Source: CAYQMF01 sp964418595 (GTDB lineage Bacteria > Planctomycetota > UBA1135 > UBA2386). Taken from it: a stretch of DNA of 28,877 nt. Below are positions 7,336-15,875 of this stretch, piece by piece. Both the position numbers and the translations under genes were made by a program. The stretch's first letter is position 1, and each line of letters starts with the position of its first letter. The notes below the pieces were generated by a model. That model made no database searches. It saw nothing but the letters and a program-made list of their open reading frames with translations, and was not told the DNA's origin. The stretch spans positions 1 through 28,877 of the forward strand of contig CAYQMF010000086.1 in assembly GCA_964418595.1 (NCBI GenBank). The letters are read 5' to 3'.

Positions 7336-9621
7336 TCACTGCGCCCGCCAAGCGTGCGCGTTGCTGGTCTCGAGCGGGAAGACCGGGTTCGCCGGGTCGA
7401 CCGTGATGATCTCGAAGAAGTGCAGCGGCCGGATCGGGAAGCTCGCAGGGATCGGCGCACCGAAGGTCGCCACGCCCTGCGAGTCGTGCACGATGGTCCC
7501 GATCTGCCAGAGGCTCAGGAAGCCGTTGCCGATCTCGAGGTCGACGATCCCGGGCAGGATCGACGGCCAATCCGAGGTCGAGAACATGATCAGCGAGATC
7601 CAGTTGCGATCGCCGTAGACGGTGAAGTTGCCGGTCGTTCCGCGCGGGATCTGCACCGGGCCGGTGAGGACCGCGGGGTGCGTCCCGGTAACGGTGAGCT
7701 GCAGCGGCGGCGAGACGCCGACCTCCGTGGTGATCACGACCGGGTACGTGCCAATCATGATGCCATTGGGGGGCGTGACCCGGATCTGCGTCGGCGACAG
7801 CGTCGTGTAGGTCGCCGCCTGCCCGCCCACCGTCACGCCGCGCGTGAAGTCGAGGTCGACGCCGTCGACGATCACGTCGGCCGGCTGGTAGGCATTCACG
7901 CTCGACGGCGTGAGCGTGTTGGCGATCGGGGGCCCCATGGCCTCGACGTGGCCGGCGACGGCGACGTCGAACGTCTTGCCGACGCCCGGCACGGCGAGGC
8001 GCACGGTCGCGCGGTAGACCCCGGGGCCGCCGGGCTGGAAGCCGGCCTTCTCGTAGGAGTTCTCCGGGTTCAGATCCTGGGCGATCGGGTTGCCGGAGGC
8101 GGTGTACAGATTGAGGTCGATGTTCTCCGGCAGCCCCGTCGGCGACTTGTTCCAGCATGCCGTCACGCTCTCCGGCGAACCGGAGGTCGTGAGACGAAGG
8201 TGCTTCAGCGGCGCGGCGCTGGTGAGGCGCACCGTCGTGACTTCGCCCGCCGCGCTGGCCGTCACCGCGCCGTCCGCGCGCATGAGGCCGAGACCGAATT
8301 GGTTGCGGTTCGACGCCGTCACCATGGTGGTGTTGAGCAGGAGCGCCTTGGTCTGCAGAGCGGTCAGCGTCGGCCGCGCCTGACGCACCAGGGCTCCCGC
8401 ACCGGCGACCATCGGCGCCGCAAACGAGGTTCCGTCGCCGGTCGAGACGCTGGTCTCGACGTCGATCAGGACGCTGTTCACCGACTCACCGACCGCCGCG
8501 ATGTCCGGATAGGTCCGCTGCGTCCCGAACAGCGGCCCGCGGCATGAGAAGTTCGTGAGCGCGAGCGTGTTCTTCTGGATCGCGCCGACCGAGATCCCGT
8601 TGTAGGCCGACTGGCTGCGGCTCGTGTCGCCCGCGGAGTTGCCGGCGGCGACGATCACGAGGACGTCGGAGTTGGCCGCGACGCTGTCGAGCGCCTGCTG
8701 CACCGGATCGGAGTACGACGGGCTGCCCGAGTAGGAGTTGTTCGCGACGGTGATCCCCTGCGCGACGCGCACCTGCGCGACGTGCTGCCACGCCGCGACG
8801 AGCGCCGCGCCGGTTGCACCGCCACCGGCGTTCGACGACACGTTGATGTTGTAGAGGAACGACTGGCGCGCGAAGCCATAGTCCGACGTGCGCAGCCCCG
8901 GCACCCACTTGTTGGCCGCCGCGCACCCGGCCACGAACGTGCCGTGGCCGTGGCGGTCCTCCGTGCCCCAGGTCCCGCTCGCGTCGAACTGTCCTTTCAG
9001 GTAGCTGCCGCCGATGCCGCCGACGTTCTGCGTCGTGTCACCGTTGGGATAGAACGCAGCGTGCGGTCGGCCCGTGCCACCCATGTTCGCGTCCATGCCC
9101 GTATCGAGGATGGCGATGGTCTGGTTCTGCCCCTGCACCAGCTGGCCGTTGACGGTGATCTGGTTGGCGAGGTCGCCGCCGTGGTGGAACGCATCCGTCG
9201 CCGTCTCGAGCCATGGCGCCCAGATGCGATCCTGGGTCACCGACGCGACGTTGGGCAGCCCGGCCAGGAAGCCCGCGGCGTTCGCCATGGGCAACGTGAC
9301 GGCGGCGCCGTTGATGATCCAGAAGTGGTGCGTCACCGCGCCGCCGGCGGCGCGCACGGCCTGCGCGAACCCGGCCTGATCGCGCTCCGCCCACAGTTGC
9401 AGGCGCTGCACTTCGAACTCCACCTCCGCCGCCGATCGGCCCGCCAGGATCGCCGTGCGGTATGCCTCGAGATCGACGGTTCGCTTCTCGAAGGTCACCA
9501 GGTACTGGTCCGGCACGAGCTGCGCGACGTTCTCGGTGGTCGGCGCGACCCGATGTTGGACCGGCTGCGCAAGCAGCGGGGCGACGCACGAAAGGATGGT
9601 CAAGAGCGAGGATCGGAGCAT
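7336..9621 (-). CDS. Secreted subtilisin-like serine protease (S8) with IPT/TIG domain, paralogue A
   Basis: An extracellular or periplasmic peptidase of 761 residues. A signal peptide (MLRSSLLTILSCVAPLLAQ) is followed by a propeptide-like segment (about 30-130, with DQYLVTFEKRT typical of inhibitor I9 domains). The S8 catalytic domain holds Asp173 in IAILDTGMD, His226 in RHGHGTFVAG, the oxyanion Asn328 in VAAGNSAG and Ser399 in GDGTSFAAPMVAG, so the triad is complete. A beta-sandwich like a P or PPC domain follows (about 465-555), then an IPT/TIG domain (about 564-645) and a C-terminal beta domain (646-761) shared with the next gene. The ATG at 9621 starts the signal peptide. The protein is clearly paralogous to the gene at 9915-12179. 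The open frame runs much further upstream, but only as shadow translation across the assembly gap. Confidence 0.93.
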   Translation of the reverse strand: MLRSSLLTILSCVAPLLAQPVQHRVAPTTENVAQLVPDQYLVTFEKRTVDLEAYRTAILAGRSAAEVEFEVQRLQLWAERDQAGFAQAVRAAGGAVTHHFWIINGAAVTLPMANAAGFLAGLPNVASVTQDRIWAPWLETATDAFHHGGDLANQITVNGQLVQGQNQTIAILDTGMDANMGGTGRPHAAFYPNGDTTQNVGGIGGSYLKGQFDASGTWGTEDRHGHGTFVAGCAAANKWVPGLRTSDYGFARQSFLYNINVSSNAGGGATGAALVAAWQHVAQVRVAQGITVANNSYSGSPSYSDPVQQALDSVAANSDVLVIVAAGNSAGDTSRSQSAYNGISVGAIQKNTLALTNFSCRGPLFGTQRTYPDIAAVGESVNSVLIDVETSVSTGDGTSFAAPMVAGAGALVRQARPTLTALQTKALLLNTTMVTASNRNQFGLGLMRADGAVTASAAGEVTTVRLTSAAPLKHLRLTTSGSPESVTACWNKSPTGLPENIDLNLYTASGNPIAQDLNPENSYEKAGFQPGGPGVYRATVRLAVPGVGKTFDVAVAGHVEAMGPPIANTLTPSSVNAYQPADVIVDGVDLDFTRGVTVGGQAATYTTLSPTQIRVTPPNGIMIGTYPVVITTEVGVSPPLQLTVTGTHPAVLTGPVQIPRGTTGNFTVYGDRNWISLIMFSTSDWPSILPGIVDLEIGNGFLSLWQIGTIVHDSQGVATFGAPIPASFPIRPLHFFEIITVDPANPVFPLETSNAHAWRAQ

Positions 9622-9664
9622 TGCAGAGTCCAGGGGTACGGGGACCGGGGCAGGTCCGCGCCGG

Positions 9665-9682
9665 GCAGCCTCGGGAGGCTGC
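9665..9682 (-). other. Leader hairpin upstream of subtilase A
   Basis: A perfect 7-bp stem GCAGCCT / AGGCTGC with a CGGG tetraloop (same form CCCG on the minus strand) lies about 44 nt before the subtilase A start. It may be part of the 5' leader. I cannot tell whether it has a function. Confidence 0.3.
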
Positions 9683-9810
9683 GGCGACTGTCGAATCGAA
9701 GGCCCGAGTCTACGCCTCCAGGCGGCGGCGACAACCCGCCGGGGAAAACGCAGCGGGCGCGGGCGATGGGTTGGTCGGCCGCGCCCGGCGAGCGTCTGCG
9801 CGGGGGGGGC

Positions 9811-9820
9811 NNNNNNNNNN
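9811..9820. other. Assembly gap (ten N)
   Basis: Ten unknown bases follow a G-rich run. The true size of the gap is not known from a 10-N placeholder. It lies in the noncoding space (9622-9914) between the two subtilases. Apart from the two hairpins listed, this space holds nothing I can identify, and missing sequence here could hide a promoter or a small gene. Confidence 0.98.
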
Positions 9821-9884
9821 CTGGCCCTCGATGCCGTAGCTGACGAAGGAGGCGATGGTAGCCCCCGCGCCCGGCTAGCTTCTG

Positions 9885-9903
9885 CGATGGGACGGCCCCA
9901 TCG
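9885..9903 (-). terminator. Hairpin just after the stop of subtilase B
   Basis: A perfect 7-bp inverted repeat CGATGGG / CCCATCG with a 5-nt loop sits 11 nt beyond the stop codon of the upstream subtilase on the minus strand. Position and strength suit a transcription terminator, though no T-run is present. Confidence 0.45.
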
Positions 9904-9914
9904 GAGAGCGGCGC

Positions 9915-12179
9915 CTAGAAGAACGTCGTCGTGACCCGGTTGCTCGCCTCGATCGGCGGCGTGAGGTTGAACGGGTCGACCGTGATCGTCTGCATATGCA
10001 GCTGGAAGCCACTCGGCAGCGACGTCGGCAGCACGAGGGTCAAAGCCCAGCGACCGCTGGTGTCGTTTGCCAGGACGGCGAGCTGCAGCAGCTCCGCGAA
10101 CCCGTTGCCGATCGACAGGGACACGAAGCCCGGCAACACGCTGGGCACCGTACTCGTGGACACGAAGGGCACGCTGAACCAGCCGCGGTCGCCGACGCCG
10201 GAGTACGCCGTGGCGAAACCGCGCGCGCCGAACGCCGGCCCGGTCAGCACCATCGGGTGCACACCGTTCACCTGGATCTGGAGTCCGTTGCTCGTACCCA
10301 CGGGGTTGGTCGCGGTGACCTGGTGCTGGCCGATGACGAACGGGCCCGGCGGGAAGAACCGCACTTGCGTCGCCGACACGGTGGTGAAGGTCGTGACGTC
10401 GACACCGCCGATGGTGATCTTCGTGAGTCCGTCGAGGTTCGTGCCCGTCAGCGTCACCTCGGCCGGCGTCGGGTTCGTCACCGTCGTCGGGCTCAGGCTG
10501 CTGAGCGTGGGCGGGTTCGTCGGCAGCAGGCTGCCGACCCCGGAGATCCCGAAGTCGACCGTGCGGCCGGTCACCGGATTGGCCCAGCGCACCTCGATGC
10601 GGTACGTCCCACCCGACAGGCTGCCGTAGCTGACCTTCTCGTAGCTGTTCAGCGCGTTGGCATCCTGGGTGACGAGGGTGTTCGAGGCGTCGTAGATCCG
10701 CAGGTCCAGGTTCTCGAAGGTGCTGCCCGGCTGGTGCATCCACGCGATGGCGACGGTGATGTTGGTGAACGCGGCGACGGTCAAGCTGCGGTTCCACACC
10801 GGCGCCGCAGAGGTCAGGCGCACGTTGCCCCAGTCGTGGGCGATGGCACCGGCGACCGCGTTGTCGAGGTCGATGATGCCGAGGCCGTAGGTGTTGCGGG
10901 AGGTCTGCGTGCCCTTCGTGCGCGCGAGGAGCACGGCCTTCGCTTCGATCGCCTTCATGAGCGGATCGACCTGGCGGACCAGGGTGATCCCGCCGGCGAC
11001 CATCGGCGATGCCATCGAGGTGCCGGTGGAGTTCGCGCCGCCGAGCGAGTTGAGCGCGACGGATACGACGGACGCGCCGACGGCAGTCACGTCGGGGTAG
11101 GTGCGACCGAAGGACGCCAGGGGACCCTGACCGGAGAACGACGACACGGTGAGCGTGTTCTTGTTGATCGAACCGACCGCCAGTCCGTTCCAGCCGTTCT
11201 GGCTGTTGGTGGTGTTGGTGCCGCCATTGCCCGCGGCGACGCAGCACACCACGTCGGCGTTGATCGCGGTGCTGTCGAGCGCCATCTGGATCGGGTCGGT
11301 CAGGCTCGGTGAGCCGGAGAACGAGTTGTTGGCCGACACGATCCTGTCGATCACGCGACGCGCGGCCACGGTCTGCCATCCGGAGATGATCCAGCTACCA
11401 GCGGCGCTGCCGGAGTCGTCGGAGATCTTCATGCCGACGATCCCCGCACCGGGCGCCATGCCGCGGTAGGCGGAGTAGTCACTCGCCGACGAGCCCGCCA
11501 CGTGGCTTCCGTGGCCGTGCAGGTCCTGCGTACCGAAACCGCTCAGCGCGTGCACGCTCAGCACCCGGCTGCCCAACAGGCCGCCACCGGCGGTGTTGGC
11601 CTGGTTGCCGCCGATGTAGTAGGCGGGGTGCGGCTTGCCGGTGGACGAGTAGGGGTGGTTGATGCCGGTGTCGAGGATCGCCACCGACACGCCGGTGCCT
11701 GTGACCGGGACGCCGTTGACCATCCGCAGGTTGGCCTGGTCGGCCTCGTGGTGCGTCGAGTTGCGGGCGGTGTTGTTGACGGCGTGGTGGTAGCGGTTCT
11801 CGTGCACTGCGTCGACGTTCGCGAGCGCGCGCAGGGCGGGCAGCTTGTCCGCCTTGATCCCTTCGACGCAGGCCGCGTTGATGATCCACCACTGGTCGAC
11901 GACCTTGCCGCCGAGGTTGGTGACATCGGTGACGAACCCAGCCTGATCCTGCCGCACCGCCTGTTCCATCGACTGCACGATGCCGGCGACCACGTTCTGC
12001 GAAGCGCGCGCGTAGATCGCTTCGCGGAAGGCGTCCATGGAGAAGGACCGCTCGCGGAACATCACGATGTAGCTGTCAGGGACGACCTGCGGAATGGCGG
12101 TCGGATCAGGCAGGCGGGCTTCTTGCGCCGCGGCGGCAGGCAGCAGGGAAAGAGCGACGGACAGACAGAGCAAACGCAT
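9915..12179 (-). CDS. Secreted subtilisin-like serine protease (S8) with IPT/TIG domain, paralogue B
   Basis: A 754-residue exported peptidase. The signal peptide is MRLLCLSVALSLLPAAAAQ; the propeptide-like region has DSYIVMFRERSFSMDAF (35-51). The S8 triad is complete: Asp170 in VAILDTGIN, His223 in HGHGSHVAG, Ser388 in GTSMASPMVAG, with oxyanion Asn318 in CVAAGNGG. After the catalytic domain come a beta-sandwich with NLDLRIYDASNTLV and an NSYEKVSYG segment shared with paralogue A, an IPT/TIG domain (about 557-637, TITIGG-like and FFPPGPFVIGQHQVTATNPVG) and the common C-terminal domain (VGDRGWFSVPF, SLSIGNGFAELLQLAV). The ATG at 12179 starts the signal peptide directly. Subtilase A follows on the same strand about 290 nt downstream (plus the unknown gap). 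The natural substrate is unknown. Confidence 0.93.
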   Translation of the reverse strand: MRLLCLSVALSLLPAAAAQEARLPDPTAIPQVVPDSYIVMFRERSFSMDAFREAIYARASQNVVAGIVQSMEQAVRQDQAGFVTDVTNLGGKVVDQWWIINAACVEGIKADKLPALRALANVDAVHENRYHHAVNNTARNSTHHEADQANLRMVNGVPVTGTGVSVAILDTGINHPYSSTGKPHPAYYIGGNQANTAGGGLLGSRVLSVHALSGFGTQDLHGHGSHVAGSSASDYSAYRGMAPGAGIVGMKISDDSGSAAGSWIISGWQTVAARRVIDRIVSANNSFSGSPSLTDPIQMALDSTAINADVVCCVAAGNGGTNTTNSQNGWNGLAVGSINKNTLTVSSFSGQGPLASFGRTYPDVTAVGASVVSVALNSLGGANSTGTSMASPMVAGGITLVRQVDPLMKAIEAKAVLLARTKGTQTSRNTYGLGIIDLDNAVAGAIAHDWGNVRLTSAAPVWNRSLTVAAFTNITVAIAWMHQPGSTFENLDLRIYDASNTLVTQDANALNSYEKVSYGSLSGGTYRIEVRWANPVTGRTVDFGISGVGSLLPTNPPTLSSLSPTTVTNPTPAEVTLTGTNLDGLTKITIGGVDVTTFTTVSATQVRFFPPGPFVIGQHQVTATNPVGTSNGLQIQVNGVHPMVLTGPAFGARGFATAYSGVGDRGWFSVPFVSTSTVPSVLPGFVSLSIGNGFAELLQLAVLANDTSGRWALTLVLPTSLPSGFQLHMQTITVDPFNLTPPIEASNRVTTTFF

Positions 12180-12320
12180 GATCGGGATCGGGAGTGGAGG
12201 AGAAGAAGAGGGAGAACGCCCCGGCCAGGCAGGTGACCGGAAGCGGGCACCTCTGGTCTTACCGAATAGCGCCGGGGAAGACTACCCCCGATCCGCTCCC
12301 ATCGGCAACATGGACGACTC

Positions 12321-12635
12321 ATGCGCGCCGTGCTCCGTCGACTCGCCCTCGTCCTGACCGCGGGCTGCGCCACGAACTCGCTCCCATCGCTCGTTGGGGC
12401 GCCGACGCCGGTCCAGGTCCTCGATGCGGCGTTCGTGCGCTTCGAGGGGGCGCGCATCCCGCGCGAGGCCTTCCTGTACGAGATGCGCTGCCGCGTGCGC
12501 GCCGCGGCGGGGGACGCGGCGCGGCGGCCGTCGGTGCAGATCGTCGTGCCGCCCGACCAGGATGACCGAGGCCTCGTCGACTCCCTGCTCCTCGAGCTCG
12601 AGCGCTCCGGCGTGAAGAGCGTGACCCTGCGCTGA
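12321..12635 (+). CDS. Small exported protein with an ExbD/TolR-like periplasmic domain, possible lipoprotein
   Basis: The 104-residue product starts MRAVLRRLALVLTAGCATNS. LTAGC resembles a lipobox, although the residue at -3 is Thr rather than the usual aliphatic one. The remainder has the rhythm of the ExbD/TolR periplasmic domain: a strand FVRFEGARIPREAFLYEMRC, a basic helix, RPSVQIVVPPDQDDRGLVDSLL and a closing strand SGVKSVTLR (compare VIRADRxxPYGxVVxVMDxxxxAG in ExbD). The N-terminal transmembrane helix with the conserved Asp of ExbD is replaced by the lipoprotein-like signal, so it cannot be a normal proton-channel subunit. The ribosome site before the ATG is weak. The HAD gene starts 24 nt downstream. 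The domain call is tentative. Confidence 0.6.
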   Translation: MRAVLRRLALVLTAGCATNSLPSLVGAPTPVQVLDAAFVRFEGARIPREAFLYEMRCRVRAAAGDAARRPSVQIVVPPDQDDRGLVDSLLLELERSGVKSVTLR

Positions 12636-12659
12636 ACCAGCCGCGAGCCCCCGCGCACC

Positions 12660-13376
12660 ATGCCGGTCTCTCTTCCTCCTGAACTCGTCATCTTCGACGT
12701 CGACGGCACGCTGCAGGACACGTGCCGATGGTTCCCGACCGTCGTCCGCCGCGGCCTCGCCCGGTTCGCGGAGCGAGAGGGCATCGACGTCGCGATGCCG
12801 ACCGATGCCGAGGCCTGCGCCGTGATCGGCAAGCGTGACGCAGGCGTCTGGGCACCGTTCCTGCCGGAGGCGTGGAAACCACGCTGGGCCGAGTTGCGGG
12901 CGGTCGTCATCCCCATGGAGTGCGATGAACTACGCTCTGGCGTCGACTACCTCTTCCCCGGGGTGCGGCGTGCGCTCTCCGACCTGCGGGAGGCAGGGGT
13001 CAAGACCGCGTTGGCGTCGAACTGTCGCGCCCAGTACTTCGAGGCGGTGCGCGAGGGCCTTGGCCTTGGCTACCTCACCGACTGGCAGTTCTGCCTCGAC
13101 TCCGCGGGGATCGCCACCAAGGCCGACATGCTCAAGGCGGCGATGCGCGCGGCCGGAACGCGCGCGGCGGTGATGGTGGGCGACCGGGAGAGCGACCAGG
13201 AGGCAGCGCGCGCGCACGGCCTGCCCTTCGTCTGGCGACCGAGCCCGTTCTGCCGGCTCGAGGACGTCGACGCGAGTTGGGACGGCGACCCGGCCGAGCT
13301 GTGGGCTATCTTGGGCCTGGGGCCGCGGCCCCGGATTAATCCCCACCGCACCCCGCACACCGGCCAAGACCCATGA
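12660..13376 (+). CDS. HAD-superfamily phosphatase (phosphoglycolate-phosphatase-like)
   Basis: A 238-residue cytoplasmic hydrolase with all four HAD motifs: Asp13 and Asp15 in IFDVDGTL (motif I nucleophile and acid/base), Ser120 in ALASNC (motif II), Lys154 in GIATKADML (motif III) and Asp175/Asp179 in VMVGDRESD (motif IV, magnesium site). The helical insert between residues 20 and 95 is a C1 cap, as in phosphoglycolate phosphatase and related enzymes; the substrate cannot be read from sequence. The C-terminus after residue 215 is Arg/Pro/His-rich and probably disordered. Its TGA overlaps the ATG of the next gene (ATGA at 13373-13376), so the two are translationally coupled. Confidence 0.88.
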   Translation: MPVSLPPELVIFDVDGTLQDTCRWFPTVVRRGLARFAEREGIDVAMPTDAEACAVIGKRDAGVWAPFLPEAWKPRWAELRAVVIPMECDELRSGVDYLFPGVRRALSDLREAGVKTALASNCRAQYFEAVREGLGLGYLTDWQFCLDSAGIATKADMLKAAMRAAGTRAAVMVGDRESDQEAARAHGLPFVWRPSPFCRLEDVDASWDGDPAELWAILGLGPRPRINPHRTPHTGQDP

Positions 13377-13786
13377 GCGACGCCGTCATCGCCATCCCGA
13401 TCCTCGCCGTGATCTGCTCCTTCGTGGGGACCTCGATCGTCCTGACGAACCGATCCAAGGAGCGCCTGGCACGGCTGAAGGTGCTCGAGCAGGTGCTGCG
13501 CGACCCGGCGAACGACAACGCCACCCGGCAGGAGGCGCTCCGGCGCCTCGAGGGACAACCGGGCGTCCCCGGCGTCTGGGGCCAGTGGCTCCGATCCAAC
13601 CTGGTGCCGCGGCGCGTGTTCGGCGCCGCCGCCTGGGGCCTGATCGTGATCGGCGTGCTGACGATGGCGTTCGGATCCTACAGCGACTTCGAGGTGGGCG
13701 TCGGCACCCTGGGGGTGGGGCTCGCCATCCTCGCCTTGCCGCACGTCATGCGTGAACTCGACGCCCGCAGCCCGTCGAGGCCGTGA
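13373..13786 (+). CDS. Small membrane protein of unknown function (three predicted TM helices)
   Basis: I do not recognise a named family. The 137-residue protein has hydrophobic helices at about 4-24 (VIAIPILAVICSFVGTSIVL), 84-101 (GAAAWGLIVIGVLTMAFG) and 108-126 (GVGTLGVGLAILALPHV). Between helices one and two lies a charged, helical cytoplasmic or periplasmic segment (RSKERLARLKVLEQVLRDP) of a kind seen in many small inner-membrane proteins of this size. Its start codon overlaps the stop of the HAD phosphatase gene. The layout is similar to small DUF6249-type membrane proteins, but I cannot confirm this. Confidence 0.75.
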   Translation: MSDAVIAIPILAVICSFVGTSIVLTNRSKERLARLKVLEQVLRDPANDNATRQEALRRLEGQPGVPGVWGQWLRSNLVPRRVFGAAAWGLIVIGVLTMAFGSYSDFEVGVGTLGVGLAILALPHVMRELDARSPSRP

Positions 13787-13820
13787 CGCCGGCGCGCTGG
13801 TGGGCTAGCCTGCCGCGTGC

Positions 13821-14696
13821 ATGACCCGACCCCGCGCCAACGCCGACATCTTCGAGGAGATCGTGCGGGTCCGGCGCGAGGGGGTGCCCGCGGCGCTGGC
13901 CACCATCGTGGGCACGCGGGGTTCGACGCCGGGCCGCGAGTCGATGCGGCTGCTGGTCCTGGAGGACGGGACCTTCCTGGGCACGGTGGGCGGGGGCTGT
14001 CTCGAGGCCGACGTGTTCGAGGCTGCCAAGACGGTGATCCGCGACGAGCAGGCGCAGACGCTCACCTTCCGTCTGACGGAGTTCGGCGCACCCGACTCGG
14101 GCCTGCTCTGCGGCGGCGAGGTCACCGTCTTCGTGGAGCCGATCACTACGCCGGCCCTTTGGATCTTCGGTGGAGGCCACGTCAGCAAGGCGTTGTGCCA
14201 GGTGGCGGCGATGGCGGGGTTTCGGGTCACCGTCGCCGAGGACCGCGCTGCCTTTGCCGACGTCACCCGGTTCCCCTGGGCAGCCCAGTGCTCGGTTGCG
14301 CCGTTCGGCGAGACGGCGGCGACGATGCCGATCCGGGCCAACACCTACGTCGTGATCGTGACGCGCGGGCACAAGGAAGACGGCGTCGTGCTCGAAGCCC
14401 TGGCCCGTCGAGCCGCGGCGGGGCAGACGCCGCGCTTCCTGGGCATGATCGGCAGCAAGACCAAGCGGGCGGTCCTCTTCCGCCACCTGCGCGAGGCCGG
14501 CGTCGACGGCACGTTCCTCGCCAACGTGCGCAGCCCCGTCGGGCTCGCGATCGGTGCGCGCAGCCACGAGGAGATCGCGGTGGCTGTGGTGGGTGAGTTG
14601 ATCCAGGTCCGGCGTACCGGAACCACCGCGGCCGGGGCGTGGGAAGTCCGCCGGCGCCGCGCCGCGGAGTCCGCGCCCGAGACGACGCTGGGCTGA
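13821..14696 (+). CDS. XdhC/CoxI family protein (molybdenum cofactor handling), orphan
   Basis: XdhC-type proteins bind sulfurated molybdenum cofactor and deliver it to xanthine dehydrogenase-family enzymes. The 291-residue protein has the N-terminal XdhC/CoxI domain with LGTVGGGCLEADVF (Cys60 in the conserved GGGCLE), a second conserved LLCGGEVTVF (95-104), and a C-terminal Rossmann-like XdhC domain with the glycine motif WIFGGGHVSKAL (114-125), VIVTRGHKED and FLGMIGSKTKRAVLFRHL. Thus both halves are complete. The ATG at 13821 is preferred, though there is no strong ribosome site before it. No molybdenum hydroxylase gene is found in this window, so its client enzyme must be encoded elsewhere. 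Confidence 0.9.
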   Translation: MTRPRANADIFEEIVRVRREGVPAALATIVGTRGSTPGRESMRLLVLEDGTFLGTVGGGCLEADVFEAAKTVIRDEQAQTLTFRLTEFGAPDSGLLCGGEVTVFVEPITTPALWIFGGGHVSKALCQVAAMAGFRVTVAEDRAAFADVTRFPWAAQCSVAPFGETAATMPIRANTYVVIVTRGHKEDGVVLEALARRAAAGQTPRFLGMIGSKTKRAVLFRHLREAGVDGTFLANVRSPVGLAIGARSHEEIAVAVVGELIQVRRTGTTAAGAWEVRRRRAAESAPETTLG

Positions 14697-14714
14697 CGGG
14701 GCTTGAACCCCTCC

Positions 14715-14735
14715 CGGTCGCCGTCGTTGCGACCG
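14715..14735 (+). terminator. Hairpin downstream of the xdhC-like gene
   Basis: A perfect 7-bp inverted repeat CGGTCGC / GCGACCG with a 7-nt loop begins 19 nt after the xdhC stop. A smaller GGGG-CTTGAA-CCCC stem lies just before it. It precedes the next gene at 14801 and could separate the two transcripts. No T-run. Confidence 0.4.
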
Positions 14736-14800
14736 ACCGGGCGAACTGGCATCATCCTCGCCCCGCTTGCGTGCCCCGCAGCGACCTACGCCAAAGCCTT

Positions 14801-15871
14801 ATGCGCATCCACGTCCTGTCCCTCGCCACGCTGCTGGCCCCTGTCCTGTCGGCCCCCGTCCTCCTGGCACAGGACGAGATCCGTTGGGTGGACGCGACCA
14901 CCACGGAGCGGTGTCGCGTCTCCGACTTCACGGTCCTCGAGGTCAAGTGGCAGACCGGCTCGGGCAACGACCGCAAGAGTTCCGACCAGGTCGCCAGCCT
15001 GCGCATCACCGCGGTGGAGGAGAAGTACCGGCGCGGCTACGCCGCGCGCGAGCAGAGCGCGAGCGACACGCCCGACCAGTTCCTCGGTGTCGCACGGACC
15101 GAGCTGGCGAAGTCGCCGTTCATGGCGCAGTTCGGGTTCTGGGAAGCCGGCAAGATCCTCTACGAGGCGGGCAAGACCGCGGAGGCGTTCGCGGTCTTCG
15201 ACGAGCTGATCGAGAAGCTCCCGGACTCCGCCTACGTGCCGCGCGCGCTCGTGCTGAAGCTCGAGTACTACCTCGGCTCCGGCAAGCCGAAGAGCGCCGA
15301 GAAGATCGCCAAGGACTACAACCTGCTCGCGACGACCAAGAGTTTCCCCGACGGCTACCTGCGGGAGTCGGAGTACTACCTGATCATGTCGCAGGCCGCC
15401 GGCGGCGGGTTCAAGCCGGCCGACATGCGCAACCAGCTCGACGCGTTGTCGTCGAAGTGCGAGGGTCGCTTCCCGTCGGTGGCGCATCGCTGCCGCCTGC
15501 AGGTTGCACACAGCCTGCGCGGTGAAGGCAAGCTCGAGGAAGCGCTCGCCATCTACAATCGCATCATCGGCGACAAGACCGCCGACCGCGGCAGCCTGGC
15601 CGGCGCGCAGCTCGGCCTCGGTCACGTGCAGTTGGCGAAGGCATCAGAGTCGAACAAGGACGCGTATCGCGCCGCGCTGATGGCGTTCCTCCGGGTCTAC
15701 GTCGACGCGCAGGACGCCGCTCCGGATCTCGTCGCGGAGGCGCTCTACTACGGCTACGACGCCTCCATGAAGTGGGGCGGCACCGACCATCGGCTCGTCG
15801 CCGGGCGCCTGCGCCACGTGTTGCGGACCGACGCGCGCTTCAACGAGACCGAGTGGGCCAAGAAGCTGTAG
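14801..15871 (+). CDS. Exported tetratricopeptide-like repeat protein
   Basis: The 356-residue protein has a clear signal peptide (MRIHVLSLATLLAPVLSAPVLLAQ, cleavage probably after residue 24), so it acts outside the cytoplasm. The mature part starts with a short beta-rich domain (about 25-70) and continues with helix pairs resembling TPRs, for example FWEAGKILYEAGKTAEAFAVFDELIEKLP (about 115-143) and GEGKLEEALAIYNRIIGDK (about 248-266). TPR arrays serve as protein-protein scaffolds. The ATG at 14801 is preferred over upstream in-frame codons because it begins the signal peptide. The acyltransferase gene follows after 4 nt, so the two are probably cotranscribed. The partner is unknown. Confidence 0.85.
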   Translation: MRIHVLSLATLLAPVLSAPVLLAQDEIRWVDATTTERCRVSDFTVLEVKWQTGSGNDRKSSDQVASLRITAVEEKYRRGYAAREQSASDTPDQFLGVARTELAKSPFMAQFGFWEAGKILYEAGKTAEAFAVFDELIEKLPDSAYVPRALVLKLEYYLGSGKPKSAEKIAKDYNLLATTKSFPDGYLRESEYYLIMSQAAGGGFKPADMRNQLDALSSKCEGRFPSVAHRCRLQVAHSLRGEGKLEEALAIYNRIIGDKTADRGSLAGAQLGLGHVQLAKASESNKDAYRAALMAFLRVYVDAQDAAPDLVAEALYYGYDASMKWGGTDHRLVAGRLRHVLRTDARFNETEWAKKL

Positions 15872-15875
15872 GCCC

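Noticed and set aside
7336..11379. Single 1347-codon minus-strand frame spanning both subtilases and the N gap
   Set aside because: The frame crosses ten unknown bases by chance and its upstream part is a shadow of subtilase B in another frame. The signal peptide at 9621 marks the real start.
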